A stretch of 46,406 bases of DNA from Geobacter sp. (lineage in GTDB: Bacteria > Desulfobacterota > Desulfuromonadia > Geobacterales > Geobacteraceae): positions 1 to 46,406 of the forward strand of contig DNJC01000051.1 in the NCBI GenBank assembly GCA_003490025.1, written 5' to 3'. The position numbers and the translations under genes were made by a program. Of the stretch, positions 7,176 to 14,718 are shown in pieces. The notes below the pieces were generated by a model. The model was not told where the DNA came from and did no database searches. It was given only the letters and a program-made list of their open reading frames with translations. How positions within the stretch are numbered: the stretch's first letter is position 1; each line of letters starts with the position of its first letter.

Positions 7176-8348
7176 TCAAACCTCCAGTCTCATCTCGATG
7201 CCCCAGGGCACCGGCTTTTCGCCTTCCGCCGTCAACACCCAGAGGGTCGGCAACTCCATGTGTTCGGGTGCGGGACCGACGCCGTCGGTCAGGTAAATCA
7301 CCGCTGCCGGCAGGAGATGCATGGTCCTCGCGTAATCGAACACCGGGCGCAGGTCGGTGAACCCTCCGCCGTCGTAGCGCTCCGGCATCAGAGCGCTCCC
7401 CTTGAACGCCTCGATGCGCTGAATCCTGCTGTTCGCATAGAGCACGGTGATGGAGGCGTCGCGTCCCCGGGCGATCTGCACCAGTTCCCTGCCGAACGCC
7501 TCACGCAACTCCTCGATATCGGTCGAGTCGCTCACGTCGATTCCCACCAGCAGGTTCAGGCGATGACGCTTTCTGGTGCCGGGGGTGTTGTGCTCGAAGC
7601 GCCGGTGCTCGCGCATCCAGGTGCTTTTCTTGCCGATCCGTCCGGCGGTGGCGACGAACTGCCGAAGTACCTGGCGCCAGGGAATGGGTGAAGGGCGCAG
7701 GAGCCCTTCTATCACCGCCCTCACTTCGGCGGGCGCCTCGCCGTCGCTGCCGCGCAGGCTCTCGCGCGTCACCGCGCGCAGCATCTCCTCGGCCAGCTGC
7801 AGCGGCGTGCTGTCCGCGTCGCTCCAGAGGAGATGGTCGTCGAGCGTCGAGACGGACGTCATCTCCTTTCCAGCGCCGGACGCACCCTGCGTATCCTGCT
7901 CCGCGTCTCCGAATCCGCTCCCGGAAAGGTTGCCGACGTCGAAAGGGCGAACGAGTTGCCGGTAATATTCCTCGGCCGCCAGCCCGTCCGGCATCTTGAA
8001 CTGTGCCGGGTAGAGCGCGTCTTCCGGAAGCCCCTCCGTTGCCGGATTTATGGCGAGGTCGCAGGCGACGTCCCAGTCGTGCGCGTTGAGCCCCTTGCCG
8101 CGCAGCATGTGCAGGTGCAGCAGGTGCTTCACCAGGTGCTCCAGTACCGCCCGCTGCTCGTTGCCTGTCAGACTTCCAAACGCCGCCGGATCGACGGAGA
8201 GGGTGGGGGTGCCGTTGCGGATGGTGACCCCGGCGGGCTTCCCGTTCAAGGGGCGCTCCTCGCGGCGCAGGTTCAGGATGAAGTGCCCGTAGAAGGGGCG
8301 CTCCCGCAGGAGCCTGACCACGGCGTTTTCGAGGACGCCGCCGCTCAC
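7176..8348 (-). CDS. VWA-like/DUF2201-type protein partner of MoxR ATPase
   Basis: 390 residues from a GTG at 8348. The start overlaps the stop of the upstream ATPase gene (GTGA). The N-terminal half resembles the putative metallopeptidase part of DUF2201 proteins, but the expected HExxH is replaced by HLVKHLLHLH (residues 71-80), which lacks the catalytic Glu. The C-terminal half is VWA-like. It carries a MIDAS start DVSDS (271-275), a GGGFTD segment that can supply the Thr/Asp ligand, and YLTDGVG. MoxR-VWA pairs commonly act as chaperone-like machines that insert metals or remodel partner proteins. The target here is unknown. Degeneration of the peptidase motif suggests a binding role rather than proteolysis. 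Confidence 0.85.
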   Translation of the reverse strand: MSGGVLENAVVRLLRERPFYGHFILNLRREERPLNGKPAGVTIRNGTPTLSVDPAAFGSLTGNEQRAVLEHLVKHLLHLHMLRGKGLNAHDWDVACDLAINPATEGLPEDALYPAQFKMPDGLAAEEYYRQLVRPFDVGNLSGSGFGDAEQDTQGASGAGKEMTSVSTLDDHLLWSDADSTPLQLAEEMLRAVTRESLRGSDGEAPAEVRAVIEGLLRPSPIPWRQVLRQFVATAGRIGKKSTWMREHRRFEHNTPGTRKRHRLNLLVGIDVSDSTDIEELREAFGRELVQIARGRDASITVLYANSRIQRIEAFKGSALMPERYDGGGFTDLRPVFDYARTMHLLPAAVIYLTDGVGPAPEHMELPTLWVLTAEGEKPVPWGIEMRLEV

Positions 8349-9415
8349 GTGCCGCGGGCCGCCTGGCGGTTGATCGCCTGCATCGCGTCGAAGATGACGC
8401 TGTCGTGCTTGTCGTTGACCAGCAGCAGGGCGACCTCGGGGATCTTGAGGAGCGTCTTGACGAACCCGAAACGGAGGTCGCGTGGCAGCACCGAGATGTA
8501 GGCGACCAGGTTCTCCTCCTGCTCCTCGTCCAGCGTCGGGGATGCCTGGAGCGTCGCGGTCAGGTCGTTGATCGTAGCCGCCTGCACGTCGTCGCGCTGT
8601 GCCTGCGCGCGCTCAGCGACCGTGGCCCAGTCGTTCAGCACCTCGGAGGCTGTCACCGGCCTTCCCTTGCGGTCGGAGAGCCAGCGCATGAACATGATGG
8701 CCGCCTCCTTCCCCACGACGCCGGAATAGACCTCCATCTCCAGCTCGACCGGGAAGCGGCAGTTTTTCTTCAGCACGCTCACCATCTCCCAGGCGCGCTC
8801 GCTCGGCTCCACCTGCAGGTCCATCGGCATCCCCTGCTTGGCGAGCACCCCCGTGTTCCCCGACAGGAACTGGCGCACCTCTGCAGACAACTGCCGCTCG
8901 TTGGCGTAGCGCGCCCAGCAGTGGTAGTCGGTCTCGACGAAGAGCATCACCATCCGGTCGACGAGGGCGCGGTCCAGGGTCGCGACCTGGTAGCTTCCGT
9001 CCGGCGGGTTGATGCTCACCACGACCTTGTGGCCCCGCGACATGTGGTGCGTATGTATGGAGCGGAGCATTCCCTCGGCGGGAGGCTCCACGAACTGGAA
9101 TATCGCCTGCAGCGTGTCCTCCTGCTGGGCGCGGTTCAACTCGTCGCAATGGATCACCGTCGGCGGGTCGTCGTCGCCCGGCAGCCACGACGGGCGCGAC
9201 CAGTGCATCACGTCGCCGTTGCGGAAGGGGATGCCGACCAGGTCCCCCACCTCCATCTGGCCGAGCCGCAGCGAGACGTAGCGCCGGTCGAGTTCCCGGC
9301 AGGCCTGGATGACCCCCGCGCTCTTCCCGACGCCGCGGTGTCCGACCACGCACGGAGTCAGGTCCGTCTTGGAGATGATCTCCTTAACGACCAGTTTCAT
9401 CTGTTCTATGTTCAT
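8345..9415 (-). CDS. MoxR-type AAA+ ATPase
   Basis: 356 residues. The Walker A motif is GHRGVGKS (25-32) and Walker B is VIHCDELNRA with D91 and E92. A sensor-1-like segment follows (VVSINPP), then a Pro-rich RALVDR arginine-finger region. The C-terminal part is helical. ATG 9415 is preceded by GGAAGGAC at good spacing. It is the first gene of a three-gene operon, and its stop overlaps the start of the VWA-like gene. MoxR ATPases use ATP hydrolysis to remodel or load protein complexes with VWA partners. The protein is expected in the cytoplasm. Confidence 0.9.
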   Translation of the reverse strand: MNIEQMKLVVKEIISKTDLTPCVVGHRGVGKSAGVIQACRELDRRYVSLRLGQMEVGDLVGIPFRNGDVMHWSRPSWLPGDDDPPTVIHCDELNRAQQEDTLQAIFQFVEPPAEGMLRSIHTHHMSRGHKVVVSINPPDGSYQVATLDRALVDRMVMLFVETDYHCWARYANERQLSAEVRQFLSGNTGVLAKQGMPMDLQVEPSERAWEMVSVLKKNCRFPVELEMEVYSGVVGKEAAIMFMRWLSDRKGRPVTASEVLNDWATVAERAQAQRDDVQAATINDLTATLQASPTLDEEQEENLVAYISVLPRDLRFGFVKTLLKIPEVALLLVNDKHDSVIFDAMQAINRQAARGT

Positions 9416-9490
9416 GACAGCTGTCCTTCCTGTGCCTTAATGACAGAGTAGAGGAATATCTTACATATTTCGGCGCAAAGCGAAAACCTT

Positions 9491-9661
9491 AAAACCGTTG
9501 GCACGGAGAAAATCTGAGGAAATCTGAGAAAACCGATACGGCTTTTGACTTTCCATTCAGGCTATTCTGAAGTCCTCAGATTCTCTCTGTGGCTACCTGT
9601 TTTTCCTTTCGCCTCACGCCTTTCTCAGAAGTTCTCAGACTTTCTCCGTGCCAATGGTTTT
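9491..9661. repeat. Three-copy CACGGAGAAAATCTGAG repeat in divergent gap
   Basis: The gap between the divergent MoxR operon and the YtxH-like gene holds three related copies of an element. One is forward at about 9491-9530 (CCGTTGGCACGGAGAAAATC then TGAG). One is reversed and degenerate at about 9573-9596. One is reversed at about 9621-9661 (TTCTCAGACTTTCTCCGTGC). The outer copies form a long imperfect inverted repeat with ~40-base arms. The direct TCTGAG subrepeats inside each copy are about ten bases apart. Confidence 0.7.
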
Positions 9662-9753
9662 GCCTTTAACCTCGGCTTTTATCGGATTGGACGAAATTAA
9701 TTTTATGGTAGTATTACCGCTGTACTTAAAACCACGCAGATGGAGGGAAAGTG

Positions 9754-10104
9754 ATGGGACATAAGGAAGAGTGCAGCTGTGGCGCGGGTGGCGTGATGTT
9801 GCTGGTGGGTGGGCTGGTCGGCGTGGGGCTGGCGCTGCTGATGGCTCCGCAGACCGGAAAGAAGACCCGCAAATATCTCTGCTCCCTCGCTGAGGATGTT
9901 ACCGGCAGGGCCAACGAAGCGGTCTCGGATTTTGCCGAGAGTGTCTCCGAGTTTGTGGAGACCGCAACGGACCGCGCCAGCGCGATCCTGTCCGAGAAGG
10001 AGAATCTGACCAAGGAGTCGAAGAAGATGCTCCTGGCGGCCCTGGAGAAGGGGCAGGAAATGCTTGAGCAACAGAGGAAAAAACTCGCCGACAGCATCGG
10101 ATAA
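9754..10104 (+). CDS. YtxH-like small membrane protein
   Basis: 116 residues from ATG 9754, with GGAGG seven bases upstream. A GTG at 9751 is in frame but too close. After a short Cys-containing N-terminus (CSCG) comes one glycine-rich membrane segment (residues ~12-31), then the typical APQTGKKTRK turn of YtxH proteins. A long amphipathic helix follows, predicted to be coiled coil. YtxH proteins are common stress- or envelope-associated proteins with no defined reaction. It is the first of three small plus-strand genes before a terminator. Confidence 0.8.
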   Translation: MGHKEECSCGAGGVMLLVGGLVGVGLALLMAPQTGKKTRKYLCSLAEDVTGRANEAVSDFAESVSEFVETATDRASAILSEKENLTKESKKMLLAALEKGQEMLEQQRKKLADSIG

Positions 10105-10142
10105 GGCAGGCGGACCCAACACAAAATCAAGGGAGGTATACC

Positions 10143-10334
10143 ATGGCTAAAGAACCGTGGGTGGACCAGGATGTGTGCATCAGTTGCGGGCTTTGCACGG
10201 ACAACGTGCCGGAAGTATTCCGCTTTGCCGACAATGGCAAGGCCGAGTGCTATGACCCGGCCGGCGCGTCCGAAGAAGAGATCCAAAACAACGCCATCGA
10301 CGTATGCCCGGTGACGTGCATTCATTGGCGTTGA
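10143..10334 (+). CDS. Small [4Fe-4S] ferredoxin
   Basis: 63 residues. The motif CISCGLC (Cys 12, 15, 18) and Cys 55 followed by Pro fit a single 4Fe-4S cluster. The C-terminal CPVTCIHW carries an extra Cys 59, as in many mono-cluster ferredoxins. The protein is acidic and suited to low-potential electron transfer in the cytoplasm. GGGAGG lies six to seven bases upstream of the ATG. No partner reductase is adjacent, so its donor and acceptor cannot be named. Confidence 0.9.
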   Translation: MAKEPWVDQDVCISCGLCTDNVPEVFRFADNGKAECYDPAGASEEEIQNNAIDVCPVTCIHWR

Positions 10335-10384
10335 TGATCTCCGAGGGCGTGGATGACCATGCCCGGCGAAGAGGGGAGGCTGAC

Positions 10385-10579
10385 ATGACCCACATAGAGA
10401 CTTCGCGCGTCAACGAAGTGATAGGAATCAACATCGGCAGGGTGCAGGAAGCTGCACGTCAGCTCAGCGCCGCTCTGGAACTGGAGCAATTGGAGGAGAG
10501 GATCGCCGACCTCGAGAAGACGATCGCTGAGCTGAAGGAGGGCCTGGCCGCCCTGCCGTACAAGCGGACACTGGCCTGA
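10385..10579 (+). CDS. Small coiled-coil protein of unknown function
   Basis: 64 residues from ATG 10385, which has GGGGAGG about six bases upstream. An in-frame extension to 10304 has no comparable signal. The middle (about residues 25-52, LEQLEERIADLEKTIAELKE) shows heptad-like Leu/Ile spacing of a coiled coil. It follows the ferredoxin by 50 bases and ends just before a strong terminator, so it closes this small operon. I do not recognise the family. Confidence 0.65.
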   Translation: MTHIETSRVNEVIGINIGRVQEAARQLSAALELEQLEERIADLEKTIAELKEGLAALPYKRTLA

Positions 10580-10607
10580 ACGGCTGCCGCCGACATCGCT
10601 ACAATGC

Positions 10608-10640
10608 AAGGCCGTCCCTTTTTGGGGGACGGCCTTTTTA
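10608..10640. terminator. Strong rho-independent terminator, bidirectional
   Basis: AAGGCCGTCCC pairs with GGGGACGGCCTT across a short loop, followed by TTTTTAT. The A-rich left flank is short, but the hairpin can also serve the convergent L,D-transpeptidase gene that ends at 10649. Confidence 0.85.
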
Positions 10641-10648
10641 TTTGCGAT

Positions 10649-11488
10649 TTACGGCGATGCCGGCGGCCTGCCGGTTATCAGCACCACCGGCCCGTTCTTT
10701 ATCTTCTGAAATTCGCCGCTGTCGGTTCGAGGATCTACCACCCATTGATAGAGCGTCTTGGCGTCCTCGAGTAAAGGCCTGGTCAGCGGGTGGTAGTTCT
10801 TCATGTAGACCTTCCGGTCGTGCGCCGCGTAATAATCCTGCTGCATCTCTTCGTCGTACAGCCCGATGCAGCCATGCGTGATGGGGTAGCCGGGGAGGTC
10901 GCGGCCGTGGATCCAGTAGGAGGGCCACTCCTCCTTGCTCTTGTCGACGAAGAACCTGAGCGCGTAGTGCATCGGGTAAGGGCGGCCAATCTCCTCGACC
11001 TGGTACAGGTTCGATTTGTGCCGCCGGTCGGCTGCGTCTATCCGGAAGGTGCCGTTGGGGACCAGCTTCCCCTCGATCCCCAGGGCTATGGGGAAGGAGT
11101 ACACCAGGCGGCCGAACTGGTAGGCGCCGAGGAACATCTCCGTCTGGTCCACCAGGATGAACTTGGGCTCCCGCGCCGCTTCAGGGTAGGTGAGGGGGAG
11201 CGGATTGAAATTCCTGACCTGCTCCAGCCGCCTGGGGACCTTGATCGAGACGCCGCCGAGGAAATGGCGCCGGTCCACCCGGTTGAAGCGCAGCACGTCC
11301 CGCCAGCTCTCCCTGAAAAGCCCCTCCGGCGTGTCGCTCCATTTCAGCTTCAGGCATTGCCACTGGATCCGGGAGTCGCTCGGATAGCTGATCTCGCACA
11401 AGGACTTGATTTTCTTGTCCGCGAAGGCGGTCGAAGCGACGGACAGCAACATCGCCGCGGCTATAGCTGTTCTGGAGAAAGATACCAT
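10649..11488 (-). CDS. L,D-transpeptidase (YkuD family), last gene of hydrogenase operon
   Basis: 279 residues from ATG 11488, two bases after the cytochrome b stop, with GAGGAT in the preceding codons. A Sec signal peptide covers residues 1-23 (AAAMLLSVASTAFA). The YkuD catalytic region is HGRDLPGYPITHGC, with His194, His205 and the nucleophile Cys207. The family forms 3-3 cross-links in peptidoglycan or attaches proteins to it in the periplasm. Tight coupling to hydrogenase genes is unusual: a maturation protease is more often found in this position. Readings that extend upstream of 11488 only run through the cytochrome gene in another frame. Confidence 0.9.
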   Translation of the reverse strand: MVSFSRTAIAAAMLLSVASTAFADKKIKSLCEISYPSDSRIQWQCLKLKWSDTPEGLFRESWRDVLRFNRVDRRHFLGGVSIKVPRRLEQVRNFNPLPLTYPEAAREPKFILVDQTEMFLGAYQFGRLVYSFPIALGIEGKLVPNGTFRIDAADRRHKSNLYQVEEIGRPYPMHYALRFFVDKSKEEWPSYWIHGRDLPGYPITHGCIGLYDEEMQQDYYAAHDRKVYMKNYHPLTRPLLEDAKTLYQWVVDPRTDSGEFQKIKNGPVVLITGRPPASP

Positions 11489-11490
11489 GA

Positions 11491-12663
11491 CTAGCCATCC
11501 TCGAACTTCGTCCCTCTCCTGCACCAGCGGCCGCCGCTGATGATGGAGGAGATGGCGCCTTCGCGCTCGACGGTGTCGGCACGGATGGAGAGGTAGACGT
11601 GGATCGGGATGAAGGCGAGGAACACCCACATGGTCAGCAGGTGGACGAGCCGCAGGTACTGGACACCGACCAGGCTGTCGAACCAGACGAAGTGTCGCAA
11701 CAGCCAGTGGTCGGGTGCGTAAAGTGCGTACAGTGCGAATCCGGTGGCAATGGCCAGCGCGCCCACACAGTAGATGGCGGTATAGGCGACCTGCTGCAGC
11801 GGGTTGTGCCCTATGTAGTGGGGCGGGCGGTCGAATCGGCAGAAGAGGTAGTTCCGCACCACCTGGAACAGGTTTCTCACCTCGCGCGGCCGCACCGGGA
11901 ACAGGGCGTCCCACCGCTGGAAATGGTTGGAGGCGAGGAAAAGCCCGGCGATGCGGATGATGGCGGCGCAAAGGAGGAGCCAACCGCAGACGAAGTGCAC
12001 CAGCCTTAGGTAGCTCAGGTAGCCGGTGTACGCCCCGGTTGTCCCGTAGGCGAACCGCCCGCTCCCCATCAGCATACCGGTCGCGGCGAGCACCAGGATC
12101 AGCAGCACTGCCAGCCAGTGCAGGACGCGCAGTTGCCAGTCCCAGACCGGCACGTAGCGGAAATCGCCCGGCTCTTCGCTTCTCGTGCTTTTGCGCCGGG
12201 TGGCGCGCACCGGCAGGTAGCCGATGAAATTCCATATCTCCGTCCCGTCGGGAGCGATGGACCCCTTTGCCACGCCGAGTGCGCGGTAGCCGTGGGTCAT
12301 CTTCATCTGAGCCTGGAGTTCGGCGCGGTAGCGTGTCGCTTCGTCGGGGCGGCAGAGGTAGAGGATGGCGTCGACCTCTCCTCGGGCGATCAATTCCTCC
12401 CGCTGGTAACCGACCTGGCGTATCCGGGCGATGCTGCGGCGAAGCCGCGGCTCGAGAGGGGTATAGCCGATCTGCTCGTAGTGCCTCAGATCTTCCTTCC
12501 GCGAGGCGGCGCTCAATAGCGCCAGGTCGACCGGGTCGGTGGTCCCGAAAGGGGCTCCGAGGGCCGCCGCGACCAGAAGCTCGCGCCTCTTTCTGCCGGA
12601 AAACGGGACCGGATCGCCCAATTCCACCCGGATCTCGTCGCTCGGTATCTCGTAGACGCTCAT
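11491..12663 (-). CDS. [NiFe]-hydrogenase b-type cytochrome with N-terminal P-type-ATPase N-domain-like region
   Basis: 390 residues. ATG 12663 overlaps the large-subunit stop (ATGA). Residues ~172-385 are a typical di-haem hydrogenase cytochrome b with four membrane helices and His in LRVLHW (His182), LRLVHF, LRLVHL and PIHVYL. It should pass electrons from the hydrogenase to menaquinone. The N-terminal ~170 residues are not part of the usual ~220-residue family. By eye they match the nucleotide-binding domain of P-type H+-ATPases in order: RRELLVAAALGAPFGTTDPV, YTPLEPRLRRS (like FxPFNPVDKRT), LIARGEVDAILYLC (like the KGAPE-ILxL region), and GYRALGVA...WNFIGYLPV (like GLRSLAVA...WEFVGLLPL). 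The ATP-binding KGAP is degenerate (ARGE). Confidence 0.85.
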   Translation of the reverse strand: MSVYEIPSDEIRVELGDPVPFSGRKRRELLVAAALGAPFGTTDPVDLALLSAASRKEDLRHYEQIGYTPLEPRLRRSIARIRQVGYQREELIARGEVDAILYLCRPDEATRYRAELQAQMKMTHGYRALGVAKGSIAPDGTEIWNFIGYLPVRATRRKSTRSEEPGDFRYVPVWDWQLRVLHWLAVLLILVLAATGMLMGSGRFAYGTTGAYTGYLSYLRLVHFVCGWLLLCAAIIRIAGLFLASNHFQRWDALFPVRPREVRNLFQVVRNYLFCRFDRPPHYIGHNPLQQVAYTAIYCVGALAIATGFALYALYAPDHWLLRHFVWFDSLVGVQYLRLVHLLTMWVFLAFIPIHVYLSIRADTVEREGAISSIISGGRWCRRGTKFEDG

Positions 12664-14372
12664 TGCGCTTTCACCTCGATGCGGGTGCCACCCGGGGAGA
12701 CGACATGGACCGCGCACGACTCGCACGGATCGAAGGAGTGCACGGTGCGCAGCACCTCGATCGGCCGGTTGGGATCGGCCAGCGGGTGCGCGCCGCCGGC
12801 TGCGAGGGCGTGTTCGAACGGGCCCAACTGCCCCTCAGGGTCGCGGCCGGAACTGTTCCAGGTGCTCGGGACCACGCACTGGTAATGGGCGATTTTCCCT
12901 TTCTCGATGGTAACCCAGTGCGACAGGGTGCCGCGCGCCGCCTCCATGAAACCGACCCCCTGGGCCTCCCGGGGCCAGCTTTCCGGCTCCCAATGCTCGG
13001 GATTGAAGGTCGAGATGTCCCCGGACTTTATCCGCTCCTGCAAGGCGTCGAGCCACTGCTCCATCCGCCGCGATACGATCACCGATTCCAGCGCCCGGCA
13101 GTAGGTGCGCCCGAGGGTCGAGTTGAGCGCCTCCACGCCGGCCCCGAGCTTCGCCAACCCCTGGTTCGCCAGCTGCACCGTTTCCGCATGCCCCTGCGCG
13201 CAGGCAACCATGACGCGCGCGTTGGGGCCTACCTGTACGGCGCGCCCCTCGTAGCGCGGCGCCTTGCACCAGGTGTATTTGGGGCGGTCCGAGAGCTGCC
13301 GGAACGGCGGGACCGGGCCGTTGTAGCTGGGGTCGGTCCTGCCGCGCCAGGGGTGCAGTCCCTGCTTATCCCCCTCCGGATAGGCGTACCATGCGGAGGA
13401 GACGAACTCCTCGATCTTTTTCGGGTCGAACGGCTGCAGGGTGCGGTAGTCCGCGTTGACCAGAAGACCGGCACGCATAGCCCCTGCCGGGGTGCCGGAG
13501 CAGGAAAAGCCGCTCTCACCGGTGGCAAGGAGGGTCGGGCTGGAGGCGCCGATGGAGGCGTACTCGGGGTAGAAGCCGGCTATGGCGACGACGTCGGGGT
13601 AATAGACCTCCTCGACGAAGCGGCGGGCCTGCGCGACGGTCTGGCCTATCTCGTCCAGGCGCACCTGGTTGACGGTCAGCTGGTTGTCCAGGTTGATGGC
13701 GCAGGCCATCCCTCCCACGAGGTAGTTCGGGTGCGGGTTCTTGCCGGCGAAGATGGTGTGCAGCCGGATGATCTCGCGCTGCCACTTGAGCGCTTCCAGG
13801 TAATGGGCGAGCGCCATCAGGTTCGCCTCGGGCGAGAGCCGGTAGGCGGGGTGTCCCCAGTATCCGTTGGCGAAGATGCCCAGGCCTCCCTTGCTCGACT
13901 GCGACACCCTCTGCCGCACCTCCTGGAACCAGGTGGCCGAGTTGTTGGGCCAGGGGGAGACGCTCGCAGCAAGGCGCGAGGTGGCGACGGGATCGGCGGA
14001 GAGGGCGCTCATGACGTCGACCCAGTCGAGAGCGTGCAGGTGGTAAAAGTGCATGACGTGGTCCTGGAGCGTGGCCATGCCCGAGACGAGGTTCCGTATC
14101 AGCTCGGCGCATTCGGGGATGCGGCACTTGATGGCGTCCTCGACGGCGCGGACCGACGCGATGGCGTGGACGCCGGTGCAGACCCCGCAGATGCGCTGGG
14201 CGAAGGCCCAGGCGTCGCGCGGGTCGCGCCCCTGCAGGATGGTCTCTATGCCGCGGAACTGGGTGGCGCAGGCCCAGGCGTTCTTGACCCTTCCCCCTTC
14301 CGCTTCCAGCTCGATCCGGAGGTGCCCCTCGATCCTGGTTATCGGGTCGATGACGATTCTTTCGCTGGCCAT
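12660..14372 (-). CDS. [NiFe]-hydrogenase large subunit
   Basis: 570 residues from ATG 14372, with GGGAG seven bases upstream. The N-terminal metal-binding motif is RICGVC (Cys 62, 65) and the C-terminal one is DPCESCAVH (Cys 550, 553). The 14 residues after His556 are the expected tail removed by a maturation endopeptidase, which is not encoded in this window. The sequence fits group 1 membrane-bound uptake hydrogenases, which oxidise H2 on the periplasmic side and feed quinone. The protein would be exported with the Tat-signal-bearing small subunit. In-frame sequence upstream of 14372 comes from repeats and is not coding. Confidence 0.95.
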   Translation of the reverse strand: MASERIVIDPITRIEGHLRIELEAEGGRVKNAWACATQFRGIETILQGRDPRDAWAFAQRICGVCTGVHAIASVRAVEDAIKCRIPECAELIRNLVSGMATLQDHVMHFYHLHALDWVDVMSALSADPVATSRLAASVSPWPNNSATWFQEVRQRVSQSSKGGLGIFANGYWGHPAYRLSPEANLMALAHYLEALKWQREIIRLHTIFAGKNPHPNYLVGGMACAINLDNQLTVNQVRLDEIGQTVAQARRFVEEVYYPDVVAIAGFYPEYASIGASSPTLLATGESGFSCSGTPAGAMRAGLLVNADYRTLQPFDPKKIEEFVSSAWYAYPEGDKQGLHPWRGRTDPSYNGPVPPFRQLSDRPKYTWCKAPRYEGRAVQVGPNARVMVACAQGHAETVQLANQGLAKLGAGVEALNSTLGRTYCRALESVIVSRRMEQWLDALQERIKSGDISTFNPEHWEPESWPREAQGVGFMEAARGTLSHWVTIEKGKIAHYQCVVPSTWNSSGRDPEGQLGPFEHALAAGGAHPLADPNRPIEVLRTVHSFDPCESCAVHVVSPGGTRIEVKAQ

Positions 14373-14430
14373 GGTTGTGCTCCCTACGCGGGTTTTGGCT
14401 GGTCCCACACGCCCGGCACCGCTTCTCGAT

Positions 14431-14682
14431 CTCCCCCTCGCCCTGCGCCAACTCTCCCTCGCCCTCCGGGAGAGGGCCGGGGTGAGGGCGTCGATCGCGG
14501 CAGGAATGCCGCTCCTACAGGCAGGTCTCCCTTGCGTTTCCGTCACCAGCTTTTCCAGCAGCCTCAAGCTCTCCCTCGCCCTTCGGGAGAGGGCCGGGGT
14601 GAGGGCGTCTCTAGTGGCAACCAAGCAGCTACTGCCACCTCCCTCACCCGGCCTCCGGCCACCCTCTCCCGGAGGGCGAGGG
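14431..14682. repeat. Repeat block between hydrogenase small and large subunit genes
   Basis: The 346-base gap within the hydrogenase operon holds three full family A palindromes: 14451-14490 and 14568-14607 on plus, and 14638-14682 reversed. It also holds a truncated copy near 14431 and a family B hairpin at 14492-14520. The first full copy and the reversed copy can pair over a long range. No gene was seen in the gap. These two genes are normally adjacent, so the block probably arrived later and could affect transcript stability or read-through. Confidence 0.8.
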
Positions 14683-14718
14683 TTTCTTCCGGCCGTGGCT
14701 ACAGTTCCCAGGAAGCCG

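Noticed and set aside
11489..12235. N-terminal extension of the L,D-transpeptidase
   Set aside because: It is an alternative frame of the cytochrome b gene. The signal peptide starts at 11488.
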